Positions 34,326 to 43,264 of a DNA stretch of 64,000 nt are shown here, piece by piece (positions within the stretch are counted from its first letter, which is position 1; each line of letters starts with the position of its first letter). Location: the NCBI GenBank assembly GCA_963422445.2, contig OY729512.2, forward strand, positions 6,262,001 through 6,326,000. The letters are read 5' to 3'. The translations under genes and the position numbers were made by a program. The notes beneath the pieces were generated by a model. The model was not told the origin of the DNA. It saw nothing but the letters and a program-made list of their open reading frames with translations, and searched no databases. Origin of the DNA: G963422445 sp963422445. Its GTDB lineage: Bacteria; Pseudomonadota; Alphaproteobacteria; Thalassobaculales; Thalassobaculaceae.

Positions 34326-35036
34326 TCAGACCGCCCTGGAGGCGCCCAGCGCGGATGTTTCGACATGGACGCCCGGTCCCTGCGTCGAACTGACAGCGAC
34401 GCGTTTGATATAGGTTCCCTTGGCGCCGCTTGGCTTCGAGCGTTGCACGGCATCGACGAACGCCGTCGCGTTCTCCAGCAACTGGTCGTCCGAGAAGCTG
34501 ACCTTGCCGATCCCGCCATGGATGATACCGGCGCGCTCGGTACGGAATTCGACCTGTCCGGCCTTCGCCGCCTTGACCGCGGCCGCCACATCGGGGGTCA
34601 CGGTGCCAAGCTTCGGATTCGGCATCAGACCGCGCGGCCCCAGAATCTTGCCGAGGCGTCCGACCACCGCCATCATGTCCGGTGTGGCGATGACACGGTC
34701 GAAATCGAGCCGCCCGCCCTGGATCTCCTGCATCAACTCCTCGTTGCCGACGATATCGGCCCCGGCCTCCCGGGCCTCGTCGGCCTTGGCATCACGGGCG
34801 AACACCGCGACCCGGACAGCCTTGCCGGTGCCATGCGGCAGCGCCACGACGCCCCGGACCATCTGGTCGGCGTGACGCGGATCGACACCGAGATTCATCG
34901 AGATCTCGACGGTCTGATCGAACTTGCCGCCAGTCGCCTGGTCCTTAACCACTTTCAAGGCCTCGAGCAAAGGCATCGACCGGGTCCGGTCGAAGGCATT
35001 GTATTTTTCGAGCAGTTTCTTGCCTTTCTTAGCCAT
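34326..35036 (-). CDS. rplA: 50S ribosomal protein L1
   Basis: L1 forms the mobile stalk that escorts deacylated tRNA out of the E site and represses the L11 operon. From ATG 35036 it has 236 residues, MAKKGKKLLEKYNAFDRTRS onward, with GRLGKILGPRGLMPNPKLGT and the conserved FRTERAGIIHGGIGKVSF. The start is 4 bases after the rplK stop. Confidence 0.97.
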   Translation of the reverse strand: MAKKGKKLLEKYNAFDRTRSMPLLEALKVVKDQATGGKFDQTVEISMNLGVDPRHADQMVRGVVALPHGTGKAVRVAVFARDAKADEAREAGADIVGNEELMQEIQGGRLDFDRVIATPDMMAVVGRLGKILGPRGLMPNPKLGTVTPDVAAAVKAAKAGQVEFRTERAGIIHGGIGKVSFSDDQLLENATAFVDAVQRSKPSGAKGTYIKRVAVSSTQGPGVHVETSALGASRAV

Positions 35037-35040
35037 CCTC

Positions 35041-35469
35041 CTACTCCACCACCGTAACACCCATCGATCGCGCCGAACCGGTGACCATCCGGACCGCCCC
35101 ATCCATGTCTATGGCATTGAGGTCGGGCATCTTGGTCCCGGCAATCTCGCGGGCCTGCTCGAGCGTGATCGATCCGACGGTTTCACGGCCGGCTATCGAC
35201 GCCCCCTTGGCCAGCCCCGCCGCCTTGCGAATGAGATAGGCGGCCGGCGGCGTCTTGGTGACGAACGAGAATGTCCGGTCGGCATAGGCCGTGATGATCA
35301 CCGGAATCGGCATACCCTGTTCAAGCGTCTGGGTTGCCGCGTTGAACGCCTTGCAGAACTCCATGATATTGAGTCCGCGCTGCCCCAGCGCCGGACCGAC
35401 CGGCGGCGACGGATTGGCCTGCCCCGCCGGAATTTCGAGCTTTATATAGCCCGTGACCTTTTTCGCCAT
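35041..35469 (-). CDS. rplK: 50S ribosomal protein L11
   Basis: L11 is part of the GTPase-associated centre and the thiostrepton site, and is needed for RelA activation. From ATG 35469 it has 142 residues: MAKKVTGYIKLEIPAGQANP, then SPPVGPALGQRGLNIMEFCK. The lysines and proline switch typical of the family are present. It lies 101 bp after nusG. Confidence 0.97.
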   Translation of the reverse strand: MAKKVTGYIKLEIPAGQANPSPPVGPALGQRGLNIMEFCKAFNAATQTLEQGMPIPVIITAYADRTFSFVTKTPPAAYLIRKAAGLAKGASIAGRETVGSITLEQAREIAGTKMPDLNAIDMDGAVRMVTGSARSMGVTVVE

Positions 35470-35570
35470 CCTCACCGAACCTTTCACTTTCGCGCGTCTG
35501 ACGGGATCCCGCCGGACGCGCCACCATTCTTCAGTCGTCACCGTGCCGCAGCATTGCGGCGATCTTGTGG

Positions 35571-36101
35571 CTAAAGTTTCTCGACCTGGCCATATTCGAG
35601 ATCGACCGGCGTCGACCGGCCGAAGATCGAGACCGCGACCTTGAGCCGGGCCTTTTCTTCATCGACATCCTCGACCAGCCCATTGAACGTCGAGAATGGC
35701 CCGTCGGCCACCCGCACCTGTTCGCCGATCTCGAAGGTGATACGCGGTTTCGGCCGTTCGATACCGTCGGCAACCTGCTGGATGATCCGCTCGGCTTCGG
35801 CATCGGTAATCGGGACCGGTTTTTCCCGGTTGCCGAGAAACCCCGACACCTTCGGCTGATCGCGCACCAGATGCCCGGACATCTCGTTCATCTCCATCTT
35901 CACCAGAATATAGCCGGGGAAGAACTTGCGCTCGGTCTTGACCCTGGTGCCGCGGCGCATTTCGACAACGCCCTCGACCGGAACCAGCACTTGTTCGATC
36001 AGCGACTCCATGCCATGCGTGCGCACCTGCTCCTCGATGTTCTGGGCGACCTTTTTTTCGAATCCCGAAAAGACATGCACCACGTACCAGCGTTTTGCCA
36101 T
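35571..36101 (-). CDS. nusG: Transcription antitermination/elongation factor NusG
   Basis: It binds the RNA polymerase clamp and couples transcription to Rho or the ribosome. From ATG 36101 it has 176 residues with MAKRWYVVHVFSGFEKKVAQ, the NGN core RKFFPGYILVKMEM and a C-terminal KOW domain GEQVRVADGPFSTFNGLVED. It begins 4 bases after the secE stop. Confidence 0.97.
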   Translation of the reverse strand: MAKRWYVVHVFSGFEKKVAQNIEEQVRTHGMESLIEQVLVPVEGVVEMRRGTRVKTERKFFPGYILVKMEMNEMSGHLVRDQPKVSGFLGNREKPVPITDAEAERIIQQVADGIERPKPRITFEIGEQVRVADGPFSTFNGLVEDVDEEKARLKVAVSIFGRSTPVDLEYGQVEKL

Positions 36102-36105
36102 GCCT

Positions 36106-36303
36106 TCAGCCTCCCAAGCCAAGAATTGCCTGCACGCCCCAGGACAGAACGAGATCGATCAGGAAAAAGAAGATTGCCGCCAGAAACACCATGATGAATA
36201 CCATCAGGGTGCTGATGCCAGTTTCCTTGCGGCTCGGCCAGGTCACTCTGGCCACCTCCTGGCGAATCTGGCGCACGAACTGGGCGGGCGATACTCTGGC
36301 CAT
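36106..36303 (-). CDS. secE: Preprotein translocase subunit SecE
   Basis: The clamp subunit of the Sec channel. It is the short, single-membrane-span form (65 residues) with the amphipathic segment QFVRQIRQEVARVTWPSRKE followed by one transmembrane helix (about 32-55). It lies between tRNA-Trp and nusG, as in many proteobacteria. Confidence 0.96.
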   Translation of the reverse strand: MARVSPAQFVRQIRQEVARVTWPSRKETGISTLMVFIMVFLAAIFFFLIDLVLSWGVQAILGLGG

Positions 36304-36343
36304 GTCGAACCGTCACCTGTTCCGGGCTTCAGAGGCCCGTTGC

Positions 36344-36369
36344 GGCCACGGGGACGGATCCCCGTGGCC
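36344..36369 (-). other. Stable hairpin between tRNA-Trp and secE
   Basis: An 11-bp perfect stem (GGCCACGGGGA with TCCCCGTGGCC) closes the four-base loop CGGA. It lies between the 3' end of tRNA-Trp and the secE start, so it may separate the stable tRNA part of the transcript from the mRNA, by processing or attenuation. No U-run is present. Confidence 0.6.
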
Positions 36370-36409
36370 CGAATGCTTCAAGTCCGGCGTTGCCGAACCT
36401 TGCCATATC

Positions 36410-36485
36410 TGGCAGGAGTGGCAGGGATCGAACCCGCAACCCCCGGTTTTGGAGACCGGTGCTCTACCAATTGAGCTACACTCCT
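36410..36485 (-). tRNA. trnW: tRNA-Trp (CCA anticodon)
   Basis: 76 bases on the minus strand. The acceptor AGGAGTG pairs with CACTCCT, the discriminator is G and the CCA tail is encoded. The anticodon loop CTCCAAA gives CCA, which reads UGG. The T-loop TTCGATC and the D-arm GCTC...GAGC are regular. It sits between tuf and secE. Confidence 0.97.
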
Positions 36486-36514
36486 GCATTATGCGGCACC
36501 GCGGCTGCGGGCCG

Positions 36515-37705
36515 TCATTCGATGATCCTGGAGACGACGCCGGCACCGACGGTGCGGCCGCCTTCGCGGATCGCGAAGCGCAGGCCCTCATCCATTGCGA
36601 TCGGCGCGATCAGGTTCACGTTCATCGAAACATTGTCCCCCGGCATCACCATCTCGGTGCCGTCCGGAAGCTCCACCGACCCCGTCACATCCGTCGTCCG
36701 GAAATAGAACTGCGGCCGGTAGTTCGAAAAGAACGGCGTATGCCGGCCGCCCTCGTCCTTCGTCAGAATATAAGCCTCGCAAGCGAACCGCGTATGCGGG
36801 TTGATCGACCCCGGCGCCGCGATCACCTGACCCCGCTCCACATCGCCACGACCGATGCCGCGCAGCAAAAGGCCGACATTGTCCCCCGCCTCGCCCTGGT
36901 CCAACAGCTTGCGGAACATCTCAACACCCGTGCACACCGACTTCGAAGTCTCCCGGATCCCGACGATCTCGACCGGGCTGTTCACCTTGATCACGCCCGT
37001 CTCAATACGACCCGTCACCACCGTGCCACGACCCGATATCGAAAACACATCCTCGATCGGCATCAGAAACGGCTGGTCCTTCGGACGGTCCGGCTGAGGA
37101 ATATAGGCATCGACAGCAGCCATCAACGACAGAACCGACTCACGGCCCGTCGCCGCATCCCCGTCCTCCAGCGCCGCCAGCGCCGACCCCTGAACCACCG
37201 GCAGATCATCACCCGGAAACTGGTACTCCGACAAAAGCTCGCGAACCTCAAGCTCGACCAGCTCAAGCAACTCCTCGTCATCAACCTGGTCCACCTTGTT
37301 CAGATAAACCACCAATGCCGGCACCCCAACCTGACGCGCCAGAAGAATATGCTCCCGCGTCTGCGGCATCGGGCCATCCGCAGCCGACACCACCAGAACA
37401 GCACCGTCCATCTGCGCCGCCCCCGTGATCATGTTCTTCACGTAATCCGCATGACCCGGACAGTCCACATGCGCGTAATGACGGTTCGACGTCTCGTACT
37501 CCACATGCGCCGTCGATATCGTGATGCCGCGCGCCTTCTCCTCCGGAGCCTTGTCGATCTGGTCATACGCCGTGAACTCGGCGCCGCCAGCCTCGGCCAG
37601 AACCTTCGTGATCGCAGCCGTCAATGTCGTCTTGCCGTGATCAACGTGACCAATCGTCCCGATATTGCAATGCGGCTTGTTACGCTCGAACTTCGCCTTC
37701 GCCAT
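36515..37705 (-). CDS. tuf: Elongation factor Tu, copy 2
   Basis: The same 396-residue protein as the copy at 20,017-21,207. The identical tract appears to run from 36,517 to 37,711, that is, from inside the stop codon (TGA here, TAG in copy 1) to six bases upstream of the ATG. The flanking sequences are unrelated. It lies between tRNA-Gly and tRNA-Trp, the same context as tufB in E. coli. Two tuf genes are common in proteobacteria; precise homogenisation implies gene conversion. Confidence 0.98.
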   Translation of the reverse strand: MAKAKFERNKPHCNIGTIGHVDHGKTTLTAAITKVLAEAGGAEFTAYDQIDKAPEEKARGITISTAHVEYETSNRHYAHVDCPGHADYVKNMITGAAQMDGAVLVVSAADGPMPQTREHILLARQVGVPALVVYLNKVDQVDDEELLELVELEVRELLSEYQFPGDDLPVVQGSALAALEDGDAATGRESVLSLMAAVDAYIPQPDRPKDQPFLMPIEDVFSISGRGTVVTGRIETGVIKVNSPVEIVGIRETSKSVCTGVEMFRKLLDQGEAGDNVGLLLRGIGRGDVERGQVIAAPGSINPHTRFACEAYILTKDEGGRHTPFFSNYRPQFYFRTTDVTGSVELPDGTEMVMPGDNVSMNVNLIAPIAMDEGLRFAIREGGRTVGAGVVSRIIE

Positions 37706-37802
37706 CGTCGTATCCCAACTGCGCAAATCCTGCCCGCCGAGCCGTCCCCGGCCCGGCCTGTTCATTCTAACCTTCCCCGACCGGACACAATGACCGGCGC
37801 GA

Positions 37803-37876
37803 TGGAGCGGGTGAAGGGAATCGAACCCTCGTATTCAGCTTGGAAGGCTGCTGCTCTACCATTGAGCTACACCGCC
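37803..37876 (-). tRNA. trnG: tRNA-Gly (UCC anticodon) with abnormal acceptor stem
   Basis: 74 bases on the minus strand with encoded CCA and discriminator U73. The anticodon loop CTTCCAA gives UCC, and the D-arm, T-arm and TTCGATT loop are regular. The acceptor 5' strand reads GGCGGTG while the 3' strand is CACCCGC, so pairs 2:71 (G-G) and 3:70 (C-C) are mismatched. The expected 5' strand is GCGGGTG. These pairs are glycine identity elements in E. coli, so the gene is either mutated, mis-sequenced or edited. Confidence 0.9.
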
Positions 37877-37989
37877 CAGCCGCGTCGCGCCGCGCACCTG
37901 ACCCGGCCGGATGCGTTCGCCGATTGACGAGCGCGCGCAGACGCCGGTCCTGGTCCCGCCACCGACTGCCGGGGCAGGTCGGTAACGGT

Positions 37990-38074
37990 TGGTGGTGGGG
38001 GTTGGATTCGAACCAACGTAGGCGTAGCCAACGGGTTTACAGCCCGTCCCCTTTAACCACTCGGGCACCCCACC
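37990..38074 (-). tRNA. trnY: tRNA-Tyr (GUA anticodon)
   Basis: 85 bases on the minus strand, a class II tRNA with a long variable arm. The acceptor GGTGGGG pairs with CCCCACC, the discriminator is A and CCA is encoded. The anticodon loop CTGTAAA gives GUA. It is the first gene of the tyr-gly-tuf-trp-secE-nusG series; the thrT found in the E. coli version is absent. Confidence 0.97.
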
Positions 38075-38145
38075 AGCGAAAACCCGTGACACCGGGAGGC
38101 GCATCCTGCGCGGCCCGGTTCCTAGAATTTTCTGAAAGGACGCGC

Positions 38146-38173
38146 ATCATCGCGAATTTGCAACCATTGTCAA
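38146..38173 (-). promoter_or_regulatory. Probable tRNA-Tyr/tuf/secE promoter
   Basis: TTGACA (38168-38173, minus) and GATGAT (38146-38151) are 16 bases apart. A second TTGACA abuts at 38174-38179. A GCGCG stretch follows the -10, resembling the GC-rich discriminator of stringently controlled stable-RNA promoters. Transcription would begin about 65 bases before the tRNA. Confidence 0.5.
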
Positions 38174-38264
38174 TGTCAAAATTGTCCGGCAACATGAATT
38201 TCTCCGAATTCTCGTACGCGAACCGCGTTCGCCAGCCCGGTTTCACGGCAGAAAGGCGACCTGA

Positions 38265-39038
38265 TTGAAACGCAAGCATCGTGTCCGGCCGGCCGCATCC
38301 GGCCGGGACCAGCGCAGTGTCACGCTCTGGGGCCGGCATGCGGTGACCGCCGCCATTGCCAACGCCAACCGTTCGATCGAGGTCTTGTACTGCACACCCG
38401 CCAGCGAAGCCGGGATACGGGCGCTCGCCGGGGCGGCGGGGCGGCCCGAACCGCTAGTGCTGGCGGCGCGGGATCTTGCCGACCGGGTTCCGGAAAACGC
38501 GGTGCATCAGGGTCTTGTCGCGGTCGCCCGGCCGCTCGCTCAACCAGACCCAATGGATCTGATTGATGGTTCGGCACAGGTGTTCGTGGTTCTGGACCAG
38601 ATCACCGACCCGCAGAATGCCGGCGCGGTGCTGCGTTCGGCCGCCGCCTTTGGCGCGGCCGGGCTGATCATGCAGGATCGTCACTCGCCGCCGATCGACG
38701 GCATCATGGCGAAGGCGGCATCAGGTGCCCTGGAGCATGTTCCGGTGGTGCTTGTCACCAATCTCGCACGGACCCTTGATCGTATGAAACGGCACGGCGT
38801 CTGGTGCATCGGCCTCTCCGGCTCGGCCGCTGCGGCGTTTACCGATCTGGGCTTCGACGGCCCGGTAGCGCTTGTCCTCGGCGCAGAAGGGCCCGGCCTG
38901 CGGCGGCTGACACAGGATCGGTGCGACGCCATGGTGCGCCTTCCCACCAATGCGCGGTTCCCGACCCTGAACATTTCGAATGCGGCGGCAATCGCGCTCT
39001 ACGAATTTCGGCGTCAGACAGCGCCATGCACCGCGTGA
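38265..39038 (+). CDS. rlmB: SpoU-type 23S rRNA 2'-O-methyltransferase (RlmB)
   Basis: It methylates the ribose of G2251 in 23S rRNA using S-adenosylmethionine. The 257-residue protein has the three SpoU motifs: DQITDPQNAGAVLRS (111-125), LGAEGPGL (205-212) and LNISNAAAIALYEF (235-248), which form the trefoil knot. The start is a TTG with AAAGG about eight bases upstream. It diverges from the tRNA-Tyr promoter. RlmB versus another TrmH paralogue is by similarity and its usual location next to these tRNAs. Confidence 0.9.
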   Translation: MKRKHRVRPAASGRDQRSVTLWGRHAVTAAIANANRSIEVLYCTPASEAGIRALAGAAGRPEPLVLAARDLADRVPENAVHQGLVAVARPLAQPDPMDLIDGSAQVFVVLDQITDPQNAGAVLRSAAAFGAAGLIMQDRHSPPIDGIMAKAASGALEHVPVVLVTNLARTLDRMKRHGVWCIGLSGSAAAAFTDLGFDGPVALVLGAEGPGLRRLTQDRCDAMVRLPTNARFPTLNISNAAAIALYEFRRQTAPCTA

Positions 39039-39699
39039 CGTGACGACATCACGGGCGGTACCCCGAAACCGTCCTGCACAACCCCGAACGGCGGGCAAGA
39101 CTGTCATCCGTCGATAGCGCGGCGACCGGCCGGACCACGGCATCCTGTCAATGGAATTCGGATCGGTCTTGTCCCCTCGGTTCAGAGCCGGGCACAACGG
39201 CTCCGGACCTGCGCCCGTTATTCGATTACCGGTTCCAAGCCTCCGGCCGATGCAATGGTCCGTATTGAACCGGGACCGGAACATATGGTCTGGCAGGCAT
39301 CTGCGTTGCCCCCAAGCGATCGAAAGCACACCGCTCTTGCGGCATCCGGATCAGCCCTGCCCACCCGACAACACCTGCATATTTTTCCTTTTTTCAATAT
39401 GTTAAAGCATCATATGCAATCTACCAGGTACCTGTCGTGAACATTCTACCCCAAGGCCGAAGCGGGCTTCTGCTGGAAGAGAGACGAAACGAAATGTCGA
39501 TTCCGGCATTAATCGGCCGATCCAGGCGAGTACGATTTCCAATTCCGACGGTGCCGGACATCCACCGGCCCCCATCGCCCTTCAGCCGCCGGCAAAAGAC
39601 GGGGACCGGAAATCCCCCTGGAACGCACAGGTTTACACAATGCGATCGGCTTCGAAAGTTGCGAACCGCGGAATGGAGTCCCATGGGGACCAGCGGCCG
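39039..39699. other. Region without recognised gene
   Basis: This lies between rlmB and the dppD remnant. Frames on both strands are open for short stretches but match no family I know, and the minus frames here look like decayed sequence downstream of dppD. No clear terminator for rlmB was found. Confidence 0.45.
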
Positions 39700-40257
39700 G
39701 CGCAGGCTCCCTCGGTGTTGTTCCGATTCATCCGGTTCGACGGCCGTTGCCACCGCCGGCAAAATGGCAGGCGACGCCCCCACCCGGCGCGGGCACTGCC
39801 GGCGACGCCGAGCGGCGGCAGACATCGACGGCAACCGGGCAACGGGAATGGAACCCGCACCCGGCAGGCGGCCGATTCTGCGAAGATCCGGCACGGCATC
39901 AAGCAGCATGCTCGTATAGGGATGACGCGGGGCTTCGAACAGGGATCGCGTCTTCGCAGTCTCGACAAGCAAACCGAGATACATGACACCGATGCGATCA
40001 GCCATGTAGCGCACCACCGACAGGTCATGGCTGATGAACGGGCAGGTCAGGCCGAACTCGGCCTGAAGATCCTGCATCAGATTCAAAATCTGCGCCTGGA
40101 CCAAGACATCGAGGGCGGATGTCGGCTCATCGGCGATAAGCAGTTTCGGCCGGAAGGAGAGCACCAGCGCGATAATCGCCCGCTGACCATGCCGCCGGAG
40201 AACTCGTGGGGATAGGTGGCGACGCACCGTACAGCGCCCGGAATGCCGGCCTCGGTC
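39700..40257 (-). pseudogene. dppD: Remnant of a dipeptide/oligopeptide ABC-transporter ATPase (DppD/OppD)
   Basis: Only the second half is left. It shows the end of the signature region (YPHEFSGGM), then QRAIIALVLSFRPKLLIADE with Walker B, ISHDLSVVRYMADRIGVMYL and the oligopeptide-transporter C-terminal block ending near PDLRRIGRLPG. A one-base loss at about 40,191, inside the signature, breaks the frame, and further shifts follow after about 39,840. The N-terminal 150 residues, including Walker A, are missing because the IS5-type element begins at 40,261. The intact gene would belong with dppA-C at 47,777-51,366. Confidence 0.88.
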
Positions 40258-40260
40258 TGA

Positions 40261-41827
40261 GAGCCTGACCTAAAACTAGTTGGGTGGTCTCGCATGGTGT
40301 ATCTTCGTGGATGAACACTCACACCATGGGGGCACATCATGCCCTGGAACGAGACGACCCGGAAGCAGTATAGCCGCAAGACGGAGCGTTACGAAAGCGA
40401 TCTGACCGATGCCGGGTGAACATTGCCGGACCCGCTTCTTCCACCGTCGCGCCGGCCTGGTCGTCCCCGTCAGGTGGATCTGCGCGATGTGGTGAACGCG
40501 ATCGCCTGCATGCTCTGGATAGGGTGGAGTTGGCGGGCATGACCGAAGGATTGTCCGGCGTTTACGACGATTCAGACCTATTTCTACGCGTGATCCCGGT
40601 CGGGGTCCCGGAGCAGGTTTGCGCCCGTTTTACGACGCTCGGGCGGCTCCGGTCGGGGCGTAGTGCGGACCTGAGCGCGGCCATCATCGACCGTCGGAAC
40701 GTGCCGACGGTCGAAGCAGGCAGCGAGGAATGCGGCGACAATGCCGCCCAGGTCCATCCGGCGCATATCCAGGACCGGGATGGCGCGCGTCCCTTGTTGC
40801 CGGCGTTGCAGGCTAGGTCGTGTTGACGAATTCATGAAATGCTGATGATCATTCTCCATCAATGACACTTTCCGGGGACTTATCATGGCGTTACGCCTGC
40901 TCATCACGGATGCTGTCTGCTCGACACTCGAGCCGCTACTGCGTGAGAGCAAACACGCCGCCGGCGCCCCGCCACGGCTCAGCGACCGACTGGTCATCGA
41001 TTCGACCATCCTGCGCGCTCATCAACACGCCGCCGGCGCGGTAAAAAACGGTGGCCAGGAGGCCTAGGCTCCCGGGGTGGGTTCTCCACGAGGCTGCACG
41101 TGGCCTGTGCCAACGAAAGAACCGGTGTGTCCGTCGTGTTGACGGGTGGCGAGCGCCATGATGGCGTGGGATGCGAGCTGCTGTGGAAGGCTTTGCCCAG
41201 CTCTCCCGCACCGGAGGCTGCGGTCATGGACAAGGCGTATGACAGCAATGGCATTCGCCAGGTGCTGGCCGACCAGGGCGTCGAAGCCGTGATTCCCGCC
41301 CGGTCGAACCGGACTGAGACGATTCATCACGATCAAGAAAAATACAAGCGGCGCCAGCAGGTCGAGCGATTCTTCAACAAGCTCAAACAATTCCGTCGCA
41401 TTGCCACACGTTATGACAAGCTCGCTCGGACGGTCCTCGCGTTTGTCCACATTGTCTCAGCATGGAGTATGCTTCAGATCATTGCGTCAACATGGCCTAG
41501 TCAGAACACGGTGCAGATCGTGTGTGCCGACGGCGCCTATGGCGGCAACAAGCTGGCAAGCACGCTCAAGGAAGCGAATTGCCCGATCACTGTGGAAGTC
41601 ATCGGAAAACCCAAGGATACCAAGGGGATCATCGTCATGTCCCGGCGCTGGGTGGTCGAACGCACCTTCGGATGGCTGCGCCGCTGCCAGCGCCTCTTCA
41701 GAGACTTCGAGCGATCCGTCGCCAGCGCCCTCGCCTGGCTCCTACTGGCTCTAAGCCGTGTTCTCATGCGCCGCCTCGGACGCATGCAAGTCACTGTCAC
41801 TAATTGATATCATTATGAGTCAGACAC
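40261..41827 (+). mobile_element. IS5-family element (type A), copy 1, interrupted
   Basis: It starts GAGCCTGACCTAAAACT and ends TTATGAGTCAGACAC, an imperfect inverted pair. The transposase begins MPWNETTRKQYSRKTERYES at 40,339 but stops after about 26 codons (GCC GGG TGA), has further frameshifts, and is split by another element at 40,816-41,497. The C-terminal part (41,501-41,806) is well preserved: VCADGAYGGNKLASTLKEAN, then RRWVVERTFGWLRR. Without the nested element the copy is about 0.88 kb. Confidence 0.8.
40816..41497 (+). mobile_element. Nested, internally deleted IS5-family element (type B)
   Basis: Imperfect 13-base ends (GGTCGTGTTGACG and, inverted, GGCCATGTTGACG) are each flanked by TA (40,814-40,815 and 41,498-41,499) within copy 1 of type A. 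The 682-bp element is shorter than its relatives. The transposase from 40,885 lacks most of the N-terminal domain, joins directly to LVIDSTILRAHQHAAGA, and has an in-frame TAG after KNGGQEA. The C-terminus (VIPARSNR, QVERFFNKLKQFRRIATRYD) is intact. It is non-autonomous at best. Confidence 0.8.
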
Positions 41828-41830
41828 TTA

Positions 41831-42078
41831 TAACTCGTATAGCTCTGAGGCAACATATGCCACTGCGCACCTGTCGTCAGAATCCATAATACCGCATCGA
41901 GAATTTGGCGGGCCGGAATCGGGCATCGTCCTCGATGGCTCGACGCAATATGTTCTTCGGAAAAATAGTCCCGGATCCGCTCCCACTGTTGGTCGGTCAA
42001 CTTCAGCAACATGTCTTGAGTGTAGATTCTTCGGTCTCGTCGGTCAATTTTGAGATAGATTCTTGAGAGATTCTCCAT
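41831..42078 (-). pseudogene. N-terminal fragment of a third IS5-family transposase (type C)
   Basis: It reads MLLKLTDQQWERIRDYFSEE, then RGRCPIPARQILDAVLWILT and GAQWHMLPQSYTSYK, the DUF4096-type N-terminal domain of IS5-family transposases. The frame ends where the right end of type A copy 1 begins, so the catalytic half is lost. The remaining bases to the methyltransferase stop (42,176) show no gene. Confidence 0.8.
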
Positions 42079-42175
42079 CTGGTAAACGTCGCGAGCGTTC
42101 TGACTACATGCGAAATTCGCAAGTCGGTGTGTCGTGCTCAGGCGAGCAACGGTGCTATGGCGTTACATGCAGATG

Positions 42176-43264
42176 CTATACGGCAAAACAGAAGTCATGT
42201 TCAAAGAGACGCGATGTCCTGGCGCCTCTAAAGGCAGTCGCTTGGGAGCTGCCGACCTCCGAACTGACGCCATCGTCCAAAAGACGAACGTCGCGACCCA
42301 AGCCGTTCTTCAGCGTTCTCAGCAGTCCTGCTCGCAATTCAGCCTTCTGGAAGTGGCGACCGCCGACACGGACGACCAGCTTGGCCTGTTCGGCCAGCAG
42401 CGAGCTTAGGCCTTGCCACGACGCATGAAGGAATTGCCAGTATAGTTCCTTGCTGTAGTGCCGGTCGTCGCCGCGGTCATGCGGAACCATCGGTTCCTCG
42501 CCGAGGAACCACGAACGCAGCCACTGATCCTCTCGATAATTTGTCGTGTCGAGGTAGGGTGGCGACGTAATGACGTCGGTGACGCGGCCTGCGAGCGCCG
42601 GAAAGGCGCTTCCTACGCGCCGCGCATCCACTTGAAGGATTCCACCGGCTCTCTCTGGCGGCCGACTGCGGAATCGATACTCGATCATTCGTTCGAGAAT
42701 CTCGAAGATGTCGCGCGACGGGGGTGCATATCCGTGTCGCCGCCACCATCGGACGGAATAGTTGGGCTTCGTGCTGATCGTGCGCGGCATTCTGTTGCTG
42801 AAACAGTTAGGCGAGCGGTGCGACTCTCCGTGCAGTGCGCCAAGGCATAGCGTGGCCAGGAACCGGTCGTCCTTGCGTCGGCGCCAATCGAACGTCGACC
42901 TGAGGTAGAGGATCTGCCCAAGCGTGTCTCGATGGAAGCAGAGTTCGAAGAACGGTCTGAAGTTCCCCGGAAGAATGGTCGCGCCGGAGTCGCGGTAGTC
43001 CTGGCGTAACTCGATTAGCCGCGCCTCGGCCTCGGATCGCGCGGGTGGATCACATTTGGCTCCCGAAATGCAGGCCGCCACCGGATTCAGATCACTGCCG
43101 GCGGCGTCCCTGCCTTGAAGAAGCGATTGGAACACTGTTGTTCCGCGCCCGCAGAACGGATCGAAAACCACACCATCATATGGGCTGGCCGCCAGATGCT
43201 TCTCGACGAAGGTCTCGGGGAACATCGCGAAGTAAGGGCAGATCGAGTGGAATCGGTGCCTCAT
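42176..43264 (-). CDS. DNA methyltransferase of a three-gene putative defence operon
   Basis: The predicted SAM-dependent DNA amino-methyltransferase has 362 residues. The AdoMet-binding motif FDPFCGRGTT is at 34-43, an acidic motif GSDLNP at 56-61 and the catalytic TSPPYLDTTNY at 233-243. An upstream block HSICPYFAMFPETFV resembles motif X. SPPY favours N4-cytosine (or N6-adenine) methylation; motif I before motif IV is not the beta-class order. The ATG at 43264 overlaps the stop of the preceding gene as ATGA, so a longer frame from 43303 is rejected. No specificity can be read from sequence. It could be the modification arm of a restriction system or an orphan methylase. Confidence 0.85.
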   Translation of the reverse strand: MRHRFHSICPYFAMFPETFVEKHLAASPYDGVVFDPFCGRGTTVFQSLLQGRDAAGSDLNPVAACISGAKCDPPARSEAEARLIELRQDYRDSGATILPGNFRPFFELCFHRDTLGQILYLRSTFDWRRRKDDRFLATLCLGALHGESHRSPNCFSNRMPRTISTKPNYSVRWWRRHGYAPPSRDIFEILERMIEYRFRSRPPERAGGILQVDARRVGSAFPALAGRVTDVITSPPYLDTTNYREDQWLRSWFLGEEPMVPHDRGDDRHYSKELYWQFLHASWQGLSSLLAEQAKLVVRVGGRHFQKAELRAGLLRTLKNGLGRDVRLLDDGVSSEVGSSQATAFRGARTSRLFEHDFCFAV

